A DNA stretch of 64,000 nt from Mesorhizobium sp. ORS 3359 (lineage in GTDB: Bacteria; Pseudomonadota; Alphaproteobacteria; Rhizobiales; Rhizobiaceae). The stretch spans positions 62,001 to 126,000 of the forward strand of contig CCNC01000179.1 in NCBI GenBank assembly GCA_000824845.1. The letters are read 5' to 3'. The notes under the pieces were generated by a model. That model saw nothing but the letters and a program-made list of their open reading frames with translations. It was not told the origin of the DNA and did no database searches. A program made the translations under genes and the position numbers. Shown here one piece after another: positions 44,057 through 54,046 of this stretch; within the stretch, counting starts at the first letter, position 1, and every line of letters starts with the position of its first letter.

Positions 44057-45685
44057 TCAAGTCCTGTCGAAATGGGGCCGGAGCGGCATATCGTCATGTA
44101 CGCTCACGGTTTGCCGTTCGATCTTGTGGTGAATTCTGGGCGGGCAGTCGCCACAGTGCAGGGCTTCAAGGCGCGCAACGATTTCGGCGTCATCTTGGGT
44201 CTGCCTGTTGTTGTGGCGAACATATTCGACCCAAGTTGGCACATGATAACATTCGGTCCACAGTTCGGGCTTTTCCAGGTCACGCAGCAGCGCCCATTGC
44301 CTGGCGCCATCTCGCAGTCGGGCTTTTCGCCATGATGCCATCACATTGAGAAATTCTGGAACGTCTTTCTGGTGAATGCGATAATCGACCATTATCATGA
44401 TCGGACCGCTTCGTGGTCGAAGGTCAAGCTGCAGTGTTGGTTCGCAGAAGGTGTTGGTCGGATCCAGTTTGAGCGTTTCAAGATCCGGAAGACGCAAAAT
44501 AACGCCGAGCAGTCCGCCAAATACAAGAACCAGGCTTGCGACGACCAAGGCTCCCGAAACGCCTTGCAGATCCGCTAACTGGCCCCAGAGCCAGCTTCCC
44601 GCTGCCATGCCGCCATATGCGGCCGTCTGATAGAGAGAGAGGGCTCGTCCCACCACCCACCGAGGCGCCGAAAGCTGAACGGTGACGTTAAACAGCGAGA
44701 ATGACTGGATCCATGCCGCACCGGCTGGCATGACGAGGAGGCAGCTCAGCCAAACGTGCTCGCTCCACGACAGAAGCAAGCAGCTGATCGCCAGTGTAAA
44801 GAACGCACCGCGAACGACCCATTCGTTGGAGAGAACTTCGCGGGCTCGTCCGATGAGGAGCGCGCCAAAGATCGCTCCCAGACCGAAAAAGCCAAGCATG
44901 ACTCCGTAGGTGACCGCAGTGCCCTTAACCTGTTCGCGAACAACCAACGGCAGGAGAGCCAGAATGACGACTGCGGTGAGTCCGAAAATGAAACTCCGGC
45001 ACATCAGTTTGAGAAGGTTTGGCGACATAAGCACATAGCGGAATCCTGCCGCCATCGCGCTTCCGAAAGCCTCCCGCGGCAGCGCTCGTCGCGCCGGTAT
45101 AGTTTTCCAGCCTAAGAGGGCGGCGATCAGCGCGACATAGCAAAATACATTGAAGAGAAACGCGAAGGCTGCCCCGGCGGTCGCCACGATTATGCCGCCA
45201 ATCGCCGGTCCGATGCTGCGCATGAGGTTGTAGCTCATGCCGTTGAGCGCAACTGCGCTTGGGAGGTCTTCGCGAGGCAGGATATCTCCCATCGAGGCTT
45301 GCCACGACGGATCGTGCAATGCCCAACCACAGCCGATCAGGAAGGTGAGACCCAGAAGTGTCCAGGGTGTGATTTCCCCGGCGTAGGTCAAGAGCGCCAG
45401 GGACGCTGATACGCAAACCATCAGCAGTTGCGCCATTAGCATGATCCGGCGACGGTCAAAGTTATCGGCGAGCGCTCCGGCTGCGAGCGAGAAGATCATG
45501 TAGGGCAAGGTGGTCGATGCTTGTACAAGCGCCACCATTCCATGGGAGCTGGCAATACTCGTCATCAGCCACGCAGCCGCCACACCTTCAACTAGCGTCC
45601 CAAGATTCGAAACAAGGGCGGCCGACCACAGAGAACGGAATGTCTTGTGCTGAAAGGGTACGAGTGGAGATGTTCTCTTCGCCAT
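44057..45685 (-). CDS. MFS exporter (EntS/MFS_3 type) with C-terminal extension
   Basis: A 542-aa protein. The first 400 residues form an MFS transporter of the EntS-like MFS_3 group, with an N-terminal PFQHKTFRSLWSAALVSNLG start. The MFS loop GALADNFDRRRIML is at about residues 70-83. About 12 hydrophobic spans are visible. After residue 410 a soluble tail follows (MVDYRIHQKDVPEFLNVMAS, WTECYHVPTWVEYVRHNNRQ), which looks like an antibiotic-biosynthesis-monooxygenase (dimeric alpha-beta barrel) domain. The ATG at 45685 is preferred; its ribosome site is weak. Substrate unknown. Confidence 0.82.
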   Translation of the reverse strand: MAKRTSPLVPFQHKTFRSLWSAALVSNLGTLVEGVAAAWLMTSIASSHGMVALVQASTTLPYMIFSLAAGALADNFDRRRIMLMAQLLMVCVSASLALLTYAGEITPWTLLGLTFLIGCGWALHDPSWQASMGDILPREDLPSAVALNGMSYNLMRSIGPAIGGIIVATAGAAFAFLFNVFCYVALIAALLGWKTIPARRALPREAFGSAMAAGFRYVLMSPNLLKLMCRSFIFGLTAVVILALLPLVVREQVKGTAVTYGVMLGFFGLGAIFGALLIGRAREVLSNEWVVRGAFFTLAISCLLLSWSEHVWLSCLLVMPAGAAWIQSFSLFNVTVQLSAPRWVVGRALSLYQTAAYGGMAAGSWLWGQLADLQGVSGALVVASLVLVFGGLLGVILRLPDLETLKLDPTNTFCEPTLQLDLRPRSGPIMIMVDYRIHQKDVPEFLNVMASWRKARLRDGARQWALLRDLEKPELWTECYHVPTWVEYVRHNNRQTQDDAEIVARLEALHCGDCPPRIHHKIERQTVSVHDDMPLRPHFDRT

Positions 45686-46167
45686 TGTGGAAAGCTTCGG
45701 AATCGGCCGCGAGGCTGGATCTCTGCAGCTCATTCAATCACGGCCTCGCGGCTCAAGCCAAGCTGCCACGGTGAGTGCGCTGCTAACCCAGGCAGATAGT
45801 TGTGGGCAGAAGCTAAACCGCTGGCGAGGTCCAGCGTAATCATCTGCTGGCGAGTTCTTCATGCGCACTGAACGCGATCGAGATGCAGCCGTTTTTCAAT
45901 TTCAAGAAGAGTTCCCGAGTTCCCCGACGGCAAGATGCGACATTTGATCCCATACTGCACCGCCCTGCAGCTTCGGACGCTCCCGCGTTTCCGAGCCGAA
46001 TGCCCTGGCGCGGAGGCCTGCGCTCGGCCCGCTTGCGAACACTGGCGCGACCGGTGTCACTTGCTCGTCGAGGGACTTTTGCGATAAAGCTCCGCGCGAA
46101 CTAGGAAGCGCCAGGAATTCCGACCGGCGACTTCATTCTTCTATTCGTTTCTCATCAGGAAGGAACT
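45686..46167. other. Intergenic stretch upstream of the SyrB-like gene
   Basis: About 480 bases. No supported gene, nod box or sigma-54 core was found in the plus direction. AGGAAGG lies just before the SyrB-like ATG. Confidence 0.4.
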
Positions 46168-46854
46168 ATGAGGCGGCAAACGCGACCATTCACCGTGGAA
46201 GTCAAACAGAAGCGCCGTTATCAAAAAACCGCCCGTTCCATTTGGGGCGATTTCGACATCGCCGCGGCGATGGCCGAAACTTCAGAGGGACTCCAGAAGA
46301 TTCAACCGTCAAATCGTCAGCTTGTTGACTCTACTGTCGTGGCCATTGATGCTGAACCTTTGCACAAACCGCAAATGGAGAATTTCATGGCAAATCGCCT
46401 GGAAACCGAAACAGCAGTAATTCCTGCCGAACCGGCAGCCGAAGTGGAGACGTCAAAATCGAGGGCGAGAACACCGCGGTCGAGGAAGCCAAAGGCTGAG
46501 CCGAGCGCGCCTGGCCGCAAGAACGGCGCCAAGCCAACATCCGCGACCACTGAAGCACCGCCATCGGCACTGACGGGCCGCAAGGTTTACTCCGCAAAGG
46601 AGCGCGCCCTGAAGCTCGCTCAGATCGGGACGTCGATCGGCGATGGAACCACTCTCAAGAGCGCGGTGAAGCAGGCCGGCATCTCGGAACAGACATATTA
46701 TCTTTGGAAGAAAGCGGCGACGCCTGCAACGGACAGCGACGAGCTGAAGGATCTCGTCGCGCTCGAGGAAGAAAACAAGCGGCTGAAGAGCCTGCTTGCG
46801 GATCGTCTGCGCAAGGAAAATGCGGAACTGAAGAAAAGGCTTGGGCTGGATTAA
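46168..46854 (+). CDS. SyrB-like transcriptional regulator
   Basis: A 228-aa protein. The middle is an alanine/proline/lysine-rich low-complexity stretch (about residues 85-130). The C-terminal half has KVYSAKERALKLAQIGTSIG (about 135-154), a helix-turn-helix SAVKQAGISEQTYYLWKKAA, and a leucine-rich coiled coil to the end (EEENKRLKSLLADRLRKENA). This matches the SyrB family, which in Sinorhizobium meliloti represses syrM. The N-terminal 75 residues are longer than I expect for SyrB; a start at the internal ATG at 46387 is possible. AAGGAAC precedes 46168. No syrM is in the window. Confidence 0.8.
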   Translation: MRRQTRPFTVEVKQKRRYQKTARSIWGDFDIAAAMAETSEGLQKIQPSNRQLVDSTVVAIDAEPLHKPQMENFMANRLETETAVIPAEPAAEVETSKSRARTPRSRKPKAEPSAPGRKNGAKPTSATTEAPPSALTGRKVYSAKERALKLAQIGTSIGDGTTLKSAVKQAGISEQTYYLWKKAATPATDSDELKDLVALEEENKRLKSLLADRLRKENAELKKRLGLD

Positions 46855-47170
46855 TCCAGCCCTGAGCTTGCGGCTTCCTATATCGGCGCGCTGCCAGGCG
46901 ATGTCGTGCTGTCTTTCGCTTCGTTGCGGTGAAAGACCGGTTTGGGCGACTGGATTCGCCGTTCATCGGCGGCCGCCAGAACGATCGAAATTTGTCGACG
47001 CGGCCAATTTTTGCGGCATAGACCGGTGATCGATCCAGTTCCGCCCGAGGATGAATTGCCGCCTTTTCCTCTTGAAGCGTCATCGGGCTGACAACACATT
47101 CTGCAATGGTCGGCGGGTTCGATGAGGCTCGCCTCGCAAGTCGGCTGTTCAAAGATCGGGAGGAAACGAA
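46855..47170. other. Intergenic stretch between the SyrB-like and DUF982 genes
   Basis: About 315 bases. It contains no recognised gene or regulatory element apart from the purine-rich site GGGAGGAAACG before the DUF982 ATG. Confidence 0.4.
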
Positions 47171-47473
47171 ATGAAGGCGCAGGTCTTCGGCAGTCCTATT
47201 TTCGTGAAGCGTGCCGCCTATGTCGTGCAAGAGATTGCGAACCTCGAGGACGCCATCGATTTCCTCGATGAATGGCCCGAAGATCGCAGGGACTTGATCC
47301 ACGAGACCGCCCTTAAAGCATGTTGTGACGCTTATGATGGGAACAAGCCCTTAAGCGTAGCCCGCGCTGCCTTTTACGGCTTTGCGAAGCGGGCCGCCAT
47401 ATTGGAAGATCCAACCTCGGCGATGCAGTGGATTGCCGCATGCAAGACGAGCAGTGGCAAAAGGTCTGTGTGA
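47171..47473 (+). CDS. DUF982 family protein
   Basis: A 100-aa protein of the DUF982 family, small proteins common in rhizobia with no assigned function. The family pattern is visible: ANLEDAIDFLDEWPEDRRDL (about residues 23-42) and HETALKACCDAYDGNKPLSV, then ARAAFYGFAKRAAI. GGGAGG lies before the ATG. It stands alone in the plus direction. Confidence 0.85.
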   Translation: MKAQVFGSPIFVKRAAYVVQEIANLEDAIDFLDEWPEDRRDLIHETALKACCDAYDGNKPLSVARAAFYGFAKRAAILEDPTSAMQWIAACKTSSGKRSV

Positions 47474-47687
47474 ACAGCGACGTTGAGCGGGGGGCTGGCA
47501 GCGTGGGCAATGTGGTCCCGTGAAGTATCGCGTCCCAGAAACCAGTTCTAATCACCGTCCGGAAACGGCGTCCGACCTAGGCAGGCATAGCGGCCACGCG
47601 CTGCAAGGCTATGGTTTGTCAGCGGACTAGTTGCTGGTAGACGCCGCGGGCGACTCCTTCGAGCCGCCCCGCGCCACGGGTTCATGG

Positions 47688-48716
47688 TCAGCCAAATCGG
47701 GTCATGATTTCAGAATGGATCGTCACTGCAGTGTACAGAGACGCTTCCAATGGCAGATCCCCAAACGCGAGCTGGCAAAGAAGATAGTTGGCCCCAGCAA
47801 CTTCCAACTGACCAAGAAGAGCGTCCCGCACAAAAGCTGCCGTTCCCGCTATGCACAGTTCACTTTCAATCGCTGCTTCCAAGGTCAGCGGCAGGTTTGG
47901 TGGAGTCGGAATGCCATTGAGGTCGTAAAGAAACTTGACGCTCTTGAGCCATGTTTCATAAGCAGGTGCCGCGATCGAATAGGCATGTGTGTCAGAACGC
48001 CCAATCACGATCATGCGCACCAATCCTAGCAATGGCGACGGATTACCTTTGTCAGTGGTTTCCTCCCGCTTGGCGCGGAAGGCGTCGGTAACTTTGCGGA
48101 CGGAGGAGCTATGTCCCACGCACGCGAGGTTTGCGCCGTTCGCGGCGGCCCAACCTGCCGACTCGGGTCGATTGGTGGCGACCCATGTCGGAGGACGCGG
48201 GCGCTGACGGGGTCTCAGCGTCAAGGGAACGCTATTCAGCTCAAAGTGACGGCCTCGATAGGATAACTTCCCGCCTTTCATGGCGGCGATTACGATTTCG
48301 CTGGCTTCCAAATAACGGCCCGGCACTGCGTCCGCGCCAATCCCAAAATAACCTAATTCGGCCGCGAGTGAGCCTCGCCCTATGCCGAGCTCCACCCTGC
48401 CACCACTCAATTGGTCGAGCATACAGATCTCTTCGAACGCCCGAAGCGGATGGTAAAGGGTAAGGAGCATCACCAGCGGACCCACTCGCAGTTGGCGGGT
48501 GCGCTGTGCGACGCTCGATAAGAAGAGATTTGGCGACGCACCTCTCCCATGGGCGGTGCAGTGGTGCTCTGCAAGATGATATGCATAAAAGCCGAGGTGA
48601 TCGCAGGCCTCCGCCAGCTTGAGGCGATCGGCGTATTGTAGGCCGATGTCGCGACCGTCCTCATCCAAGTGATCGAAGATTCCGAAGGTCGGCTTCCAAG
48701 GCAAGACGTTGTTCAC
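47688..48716 (-). CDS. Luciferase-like flavin-dependent monooxygenase
   Basis: A 342-aa LLM-class oxidoreductase. Fold motifs: LGFYAYHLAEHHCTAHGRGA (about residues 41-60), QLRVGPLVMLLTLYHPLRAF (about 74-93) and LDQLSGGRVELGIGRGSL. It follows the HisC-like aminotransferase gene by about 140 bases in the same direction. It differs clearly from the other luciferase-like gene at 15273-16325. The substrate is unknown; pairing with an aminotransferase suggests an amino-acid-derived metabolite. Confidence 0.85.
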   Translation of the reverse strand: MNNVLPWKPTFGIFDHLDEDGRDIGLQYADRLKLAEACDHLGFYAYHLAEHHCTAHGRGASPNLFLSSVAQRTRQLRVGPLVMLLTLYHPLRAFEEICMLDQLSGGRVELGIGRGSLAAELGYFGIGADAVPGRYLEASEIVIAAMKGGKLSYRGRHFELNSVPLTLRPRQRPRPPTWVATNRPESAGWAAANGANLACVGHSSSVRKVTDAFRAKREETTDKGNPSPLLGLVRMIVIGRSDTHAYSIAAPAYETWLKSVKFLYDLNGIPTPPNLPLTLEAAIESELCIAGTAAFVRDALLGQLEVAGANYLLCQLAFGDLPLEASLYTAVTIHSEIMTRFG

Positions 48717-48855
48717 TCTATTGTCTCCGGCGTTTTGACGCAGAATGTCCTTGCTTCGGACCGGGCTCGAAGCGATCAGAGCAACGACATATTTCTGCGA
48801 AGCAACCGCTTTCCGCGGGATATAAAAATGTTTTTTACAGGCGACTTAATTCTAG

Positions 48856-49968
48856 TTACTGCTTCGGTCTTCCCAGAATTTCGGAAGCCTCAGACAACAG
48901 TATGTCCATTTGTTCTCTTGTGCCTATGCTTACTCTTATATGTTTTTTCAACAATGACTCTGGAAACGCGGCGACTAGTACTTTCCGCCGCTTCAACGCT
49001 TTTTGCCACCACCTACCGTCTTGTCCTGCCGGCACGCGGGCCAGCAAGAAATTTGCATGCGAAGGCGTTACGGAAAACCCCAGTGGCGAGAGCGCGACGG
49101 ATACGCGCTCCCGTTCCTGCTTGATGTGTCTGTGGTTCTCTTCATAGGCGTCGCGATGCGCAAGGATGCTGACGCCAACCGCATGGCCGATCACGTTCAT
49201 GTTGAAGATATTTTGGATGTTGCGCAACCGTCCAATGATTTCGGGATGACCAAATCCAAAGCCGATACGGATACCGGCGGCGGCGTAGCTTTTTGAAAAT
49301 GTCCGCAGGAGCAGAATATTGGGATAATGATCGATAAGGCGCAGGCCATTATCCGGAGCGAAGTCGACATAGGCCTCATCCAGAACAATCAGGCGATCCG
49401 ACTGCGCCGCGAGGCGTTCGATATCGGCCACCGAAACGAATGTTCCAGTTGGATTGTTCGGGTTAGCTAGAAGAATGAACTTGGCGCCTTCTGCGGGACC
49501 AGAGAGCAATTCTTCTACCGGCAGGACATCAGATTGACCGCATCCGAATTCAAGAATTTGAGCCCCCTGCAACATGGCGAGTTGGCGGTTGAACGAAAAG
49601 CCTGGCGATAGCATCGCCACGCTGTCGCCAGGGGCGAGGAAGGCTCTGTAGATGAGTCCCAGCAGTTCGGATGATCCGTTTCCGGCAATCACTTGATCCT
49701 TGGTGAGGTCGTAGGCATCAGCCGCGGCTTCTCTCAAGCCGATGTTGTCGTGTTCTGGATATAGATACTGCTGCTCGAGGGCGGCAATTGCACTTTGCAT
49801 TACGACTTCCGGCATCGGAAATGGATTCTCGGTCGTATGCAACCGGACGCAGCTATCGTCCAATGAACGGCGATCGGAGGGCAAAGGCTTTAGTTCCCCT
49901 GGCGCCTGCGAAAACGACGAAAGCACGCTTTTTAGTTTTGTTCCCGACATATCCTCTCCAGTTGACAT
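48856..49968 (-). CDS. HisC-like PLP aminotransferase
   Basis: A 370-aa class I/II aminotransferase of the histidinol-phosphate type. The substrate/PLP motifs are HTTENPFPMPEVV near residue 44, LANPNNPTGTFVS (about 166-178), LDEAYVDFAP (about 196-205) and the PLP lysine in RTFSKSYAAAGIRIGFG (about 221-237). No other his gene is nearby, so histidine synthesis is not implied; such enzymes often act in secondary metabolism. It is likely co-transcribed with the luciferase-like gene. The upstream region is AT-rich, with repeated TGAGGTAAT-type half-sites. Confidence 0.85.
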   Translation of the reverse strand: MSTGEDMSGTKLKSVLSSFSQAPGELKPLPSDRRSLDDSCVRLHTTENPFPMPEVVMQSAIAALEQQYLYPEHDNIGLREAAADAYDLTKDQVIAGNGSSELLGLIYRAFLAPGDSVAMLSPGFSFNRQLAMLQGAQILEFGCGQSDVLPVEELLSGPAEGAKFILLANPNNPTGTFVSVADIERLAAQSDRLIVLDEAYVDFAPDNGLRLIDHYPNILLLRTFSKSYAAAGIRIGFGFGHPEIIGRLRNIQNIFNMNVIGHAVGVSILAHRDAYEENHRHIKQERERVSVALSPLGFSVTPSHANFLLARVPAGQDGRWWQKALKRRKVLVAAFPESLLKKHIRVSIGTREQMDILLSEASEILGRPKQ

Positions 49969-50024
49969 GAGGGCTTAATCATCCGCCCTCAACTTTCTAG
50001 TGTTTTGCTCCCCGCCAATTTCGC

Positions 50025-50088
50025 TACCTCAAATTTATAAGTTGAAATGTCACATCTTATCTGAGGTAATTCAAAACCCGATTACCTC
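50025..50088. promoter_or_regulatory. Three TACCTC/GAGGTA half-sites upstream of the HisC-like gene
   Basis: TACCTCA (50025-50031), TGAGGTAAT (50062-50070) and ATTACCTC (50081-50088). The last two form a perfect inverted repeat GAGGTAAT-N10-ATTACCTC; the first two form TACCTCA-N30-TGAGGTA. In this AT-rich stretch 57-120 bases before the ATG at 49968 they look like operator sites for an unknown regulator. Confidence 0.5.
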
Positions 50089-50120
50089 GTATAAGCAAAA
50101 TTCTTTTTCTTATATTGTTA

Positions 50121-50134
50121 GCAAAATTGTGCCA
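50121..50134 (-). promoter_or_regulatory. Sigma-54-like site with spacing one base short
   Basis: On the minus strand, TGGCACAATTTTGC contains both -24 and -12 elements, but GG and GC are one base too close. Sigma-54 promoters tolerate this poorly. It points to the HisC-like gene, about 150 bases away. Confidence 0.25.
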
Positions 50135-50509
50135 TCGACTTCATCTTGATCCGCGCGATTGTTTTAAAGGTGGCACGATGATACCGTCTGTTTCTAAGGC
50201 CATGCTTCGCTTACGCATGCCTCGCCATTTGTTCATCGACAAATTGGAGGCTGGTTGCGAACCGGCGTTTAACTGCGCCAGATTGCTTTTCGACGACGGC
50301 TAATGCGGCGCCACAGTATTTCTACCGCTCGCGCCAATAGCCGGCCAGGACCTCCCGATCCTCGTACTGGATTTCCGGAGTCGACTCGTTTGAATCTCTA
50401 TGATCGACACGGTGCCGGTGAAGGGTGTTCCACGCAAAAAACTCGGCGCACATTGATGAACGTTGTTTGCTCAAGCGCGATTGGTCTGCCGTCAGCGCGT
50501 TTGTTTTCA

Positions 50510-51940
50510 TCAATCCGTGAGTCCTCGCTTGGTGTCTGCGGCTCGCCCGTGCTGTGGTGGTGAGCGATCCGGCGACGAGACGAGTCGCAACGAGGCGGCC
50601 TCACTTGGCGGCTGCGGGACGGGTGGCTGGCCGGCCAATGTCTCGGCAAGATGATGCCCTGCAAACGCGGCTTCCAACTGCGCCTGATCCAATTCGCCTT
50701 CCCAACGGGCGACCACGAGCGTTGCCACGGCATTGCCGATGATGTTCGTAAGGGCCCGGCACTCGGACATGAAGCGGTCGATGCCGAGGATCAATGCCAT
50801 GCCAGCCACCGGAACGGACGGCACCGCAGAAAGAGTAGCGGCCAGTGTGACGAATCCGGCGCCGGTAACCCCCGCCGCCCCCTTAGAGGAAAGCATAGCA
50901 ACGAGCAGCAATAGGATCTGATCGCCGATCGAGAGATCCGTATTCGTCGCCTGGGCGATAAAGAGGGCCGCGAGCGTCATATAAATGTTGGTGCCGTCCA
51001 GATTGAAGGAATATCCCGTCGGAATGACCAGACCCACGACTGAACGCTTGGCGCCAGCCTTCTCCATCTTCTCCATGAGAGTGGGCAGCGCGGCCTCCGA
51101 GGAGGACGTTCCAAGAACCAATAGGAGCTCTTCTTTGATGTACCGGATGAGAGAAACGATCGAGAAGCCATTGAAACGGCAGACGGCGCCGAGAACGACA
51201 AACACAAAGAGAAAGGCCGTGAGGTAGAACGTCCCGACAAGCATCGCGAGATTGACGACGGAGCCGATGCCGTACTTGCCGATTGTGAATGCCATGGCGC
51301 CGAACGCGCCGATCGGGGCAGCCTTCATCAGGATCCCAACGAGTGCAAAGATCGGCACGGTGAGAGCCTGGAGCAAGGAAGTGATCGGCTTGCCCATCTC
51401 TCCAACTATCGCGAGCGCAATGCCAAACAGGACCGAGAAGAAAAGGACCTGAAGGATGTCGCCATCTGCAAAGGCCGCCACAATCGTGGTCGGAATGATG
51501 TTCATCAGAAAGCCCGTCACGGACTGCTCGTGGGCCTTTGCGGCATAGGGATTGACGGCTTGGATATCGAGCGAGGCCGGATCAATGTTGAGGCCGGCGC
51601 CTGGTTGAACGACATTGGACACGATGAGGCCGACGATCAGTGCCAGCGTCGAAAAGGTGAGGAAATAGACCATCGCCTTGCTGGCTACCCGGCCGACCTT
51701 TTGAAGGCTGTGCATGCCGGCGATCCCGGTCGCGACGGTCAAAAAGATTACCGGTGCGATGATCATCTTGACGAGCTTGATGAAGGCGTCACCAAGCGGC
51801 TTCATGTTTTCGCCGATTTCGGGGTTGAAATGGCCGAGCACGACGCCCAGGCCGATGGCGGCAATCACCTGCACATAAAGCCGTGCATAGAAAGGCTTGC
51901 GAGGCGCGACATTTGCGTTGGGGCCTTTTGGAGGCAACAT
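50510..51940 (-). CDS. dctA: C4-dicarboxylate transporter DctA
   Basis: A 476-aa proton/sodium:dicarboxylate symporter of the DAACS family in the inner membrane. It imports succinate, malate and fumarate, the carbon supplied to bacteroids. Family signatures: [20 protein letters not shown] (about residues 43-62), [20 protein letters not shown] (about 276-295), [20 protein letters not shown] and [20 protein letters not shown]. The ATG at 51940 is preceded by GGGAGAG. It is divergent from dctBD and has a sigma-54 promoter. Confidence 0.96.
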   Translation of the reverse strand: MLPPKGPNANVAPRKPFYARLYVQVIAAIGLGVVLGHFNPEIGENMKPLGDAFIKLVKMIIAPVIFLTVATGIAGMHSLQKVGRVASKAMVYFLTFSTLALIVGLIVSNVVQPGAGLNIDPASLDIQAVNPYAAKAHEQSVTGFLMNIIPTTIVAAFADGDILQVLFFSVLFGIALAIVGEMGKPITSLLQALTVPIFALVGILMKAAPIGAFGAMAFTIGKYGIGSVVNLAMLVGTFYLTAFLFVFVVLGAVCRFNGFSIVSLIRYIKEELLLVLGTSSSEAALPTLMEKMEKAGAKRSVVGLVIPTGYSFNLDGTNIYMTLAALFIAQATNTDLSIGDQILLLLVAMLSSKGAAGVTGAGFVTLAATLSAVPSVPVAGMALILGIDRFMSECRALTNIIGNAVATLVVARWEGELDQAQLEAAFAGHHLAETLAGQPPVPQPPSEAASLRLVSSPDRSPPQHGRAADTKRGLTD

Positions 51941-52035
51941 AAATCTCTCTCCCAGACCGGATCTCGGCACTGCCTCTCCTCCCCGGGTTATTCCCGACCG
52001 CTGCGCTCCGGTCGAACGCTGCTGCGCTGTTCGTC

Positions 52036-52050
52036 GCAAGACATATGCCA
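52036..52050 (-). promoter_or_regulatory. Sigma-54 promoter of dctA
   Basis: On the minus strand, TGGCATATGTCTTGC fits TGGCAY-N5-TTGC with correct spacing. The predicted leader is about 85 bases. Confidence 0.88.
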
Positions 52051-52114
52051 AACGGATAGGCCGAGCGGATCGCGCAATTTCGGATGTTTTCAGGGAGGTT
52101 GAGCCCCATCCACA

Positions 52115-52131
52115 TGTGTGAATTTCCGCAC
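52115..52131. promoter_or_regulatory. Probable DctD-binding site
   Basis: TGTGTGAATTTCCGCAC is an imperfect dyad resembling TGTGCGG...CCGCACA DctD sites. It lies about 65-80 bases upstream of the dctA sigma-54 promoter and overlaps the first possible dctB start. Confidence 0.5.
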
Positions 52132-54046
52132 TCGGTGGTTCCATTTGGCGAAATCCAGCACTAAGGTGGCGAACGCGGTAGTAAACGACGGCATCAGCGA
52201 GGGTGGCTTGCATAAGGCCCCGTTCAACTTCCCTGGCAGACTGGGCACCGGCAGATTTCTCTGGCTTGCGGTTTTGTTTGCACTTCTTGGTGCCGGGCTC
52301 GGCTTTTTTGTTTTTGCAGCCGGCCGTATTGCCGGCACCAAAGCTGAGTCAGACCTACGCGATCGTGCTCTTGCCGCGCGCCCACTTGCAGCCGACACTT
52401 TGAAAGGAGATGTCGAGAAGCAGCGATTGATTCCGCGCGTCTTGGCTCGTGATGGTGCGGTCCAGGAGATGCTTCGCAGTCCGAGCACCGGTGGGGAAGC
52501 TGCGCTGGATGAAAAGCTTCGAGCCATCGCGCGCGACGCCGCCTCTTCAGTCATCTACGTCATCAACAGTGAGGGAACGGCGGTTGCTGCGAGCAATGCC
52601 GGCGAGCCCACAAGTTTCGTCGGCCGCGATTACCGTTTTCGTCATTACTTCGTTGAAGCCATGGCGAGCGGCATGGCCACGCAATACGCACTTGGTACCG
52701 TTAGCAAGCGCCCCGGCCTCTTCTTGTCGAGCCGGATCGATGGACCGGAGGGGCCACTCGGCGTCGTTGTGGTGAAGGTCGAGCTCGACCGTGTGGAGTC
52801 GAGCTGGCGCAAGAGCGGTTTCGTGGTCTTCACGAGCGACGAGCGCGGCGTCGTCCTTTCAACGAGTGTGCCCCAGTGGCGTTTTGGCGCTCTCTCCCCG
52901 CTTTCCAAAAAAGAGGCAAAAATCGCGCGCGATCATCTGCAGCTGCCTGGCGCGGCGTTCGAGCCAGTTCCGCTTTCGCACCGCGGCGGCAACCTGGTCA
53001 CCGCAAGTACCGTCGACAAGGAAGCCGGCTTTGTCACGGTTTCGCAGGATCTCGGCAAAGTGGTCCCAGGTTGGCGGCTGTCACTGCTCATTCCTGCCGA
53101 TGCAGAGATTTCCGCAGCGATGATGACAGCCCGCGCGACAGCACTGCTTGCCCTCATGCTCGTGGCATTTGCGGTTGCCGTTATTGTTCGACGGCGCCGG
53201 GCGATCCGACAACGACAGGACGCGCTTGCGCACATGAACGCGGAACTGGAACATCGCGTCAACTTGCGTACGGCAGAGCTCCGCCGCTCGAACGAAGCGC
53301 TCGCAGCTCAGATAGCTGAGCGCGAGAATGCCGAGGCAAGGGTGCGCCGGTTATGTGAAGAACTCTCTCAGGCGAATCGCCTCTCAATTCTTGGACAGAT
53401 CGCAGCCGGAGTTGCTCACGAGATTAACCAGCCGGTCACAGCAATTCGCACCTATGCCGAAAATGCTTCACGTCTTCTCCAAGGCGACAGGCCGAAAGAA
53501 ACCGCTAGGAATTTGAAATCGATCATCGCTATTACGGGACGTATCGGAGCGATCACCGAAACGCTGCGGTCGTTCTCACGCCGCGCAACGGGTTCCGTGG
53601 GGCCAATATCGGCGGAGGAGGCGATCGACGGGGCGCTTTCGCTCCTTTCGGGCCGCATCCGCGAATCTGGCGTGACGATCGAACGGCAACGGACAGATCC
53701 GTCTCCGACGGTGATGGCAAGTTGCGTTCGGCTCGAGCAAATCCTGGTCAATCTCTTGCAGAATTCGCTCGATGCCCTGAAGGGCCTGCCGGAGCCGCGG
53801 ATCGAGATAGCACTTGCCCAGAACAAGGAAACAGTCACCATTTCGGTTCGAGACAACGGTGCCGGCCTCGCCCCTGAAATTCGCAAGAGCCTCTTCATTC
53901 CATTTACCACAAGCAAGGAAAAGGGGCTCGGCCTTGGCCTGCTTATTTCAGAGGAAATCGCCCGCGAGCTCGGCGGCTCGTTGCGACTCGATGCCAGCGA
54001 CGAGAGGGGGACTTCCTTCACCATCGAATTGAGGCGTGTCGAATGA
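52118..54046 (+). CDS. dctB: C4-dicarboxylate sensor histidine kinase DctB
   Basis: A membrane histidine kinase of up to 642 aa that senses dicarboxylates and phosphorylates DctD. One membrane span is at about residues 47-72, then a periplasmic double-PAS-like sensor, a second span at about 345-365, a coiled coil (about 375-420), the H-box [20 protein letters not shown] and the ATPase motifs [18 protein letters not shown] and [13 protein letters not shown]. The frame opens at a GTG (52118) inside the probable DctD site, so a later GTG at 52166 or TTG at 52208 (after AGGG) may be the real start. The last four bases overlap dctD. Confidence 0.93.
   Translation: MNFRTRWFHLAKSSTKVANAVVNDGISEGGLHKAPFNFPGRLGTGRFLWLAVLFALLGAGLGFFVFAAGRIAGTKAESDLRDRALAARPLAADTLKGDVEKQRLIPRVLARDGAVQEMLRSPSTGGEAALDEKLRAIARDAASSVIYVINSEGTAVAASNAGEPTSFVGRDYRFRHYFVEAMASGMATQYALGTVSKRPGLFLSSRIDGPEGPLGVVVVKVELDRVESSWRKSGFVVFTSDERGVVLSTSVPQWRFGALSPLSKKEAKIARDHLQLPGAAFEPVPLSHRGGNLVTASTVDKEAGFVTVSQDLGKVVPGWRLSLLIPADAEISAAMMTARATALLALMLVAFAVAVIVRRRRAIRQRQDALAHMNAELEHRVNLRTAELRRSNEALAAQIAERENAEARVRRLCEELSQANRLSILGQIAAGVAHEINQPVTAIRTYAENASRLLQGDRPKETARNLKSIIAITGRIGAITETLRSFSRRATGSVGPISAEEAIDGALSLLSGRIRESGVTIERQRTDPSPTVMASCVRLEQILVNLLQNSLDALKGLPEPRIEIALAQNKETVTISVRDNGAGLAPEIRKSLFIPFTTSKEKGLGLGLLISEEIARELGGSLRLDASDERGTSFTIELRRVE

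Noticed and set aside
50140-50165. nod box on the minus strand containing AAACAATC
   Set aside because: Only the AAACAATC block is present; ATC, GAT and ATTTT blocks are absent at the right distances.
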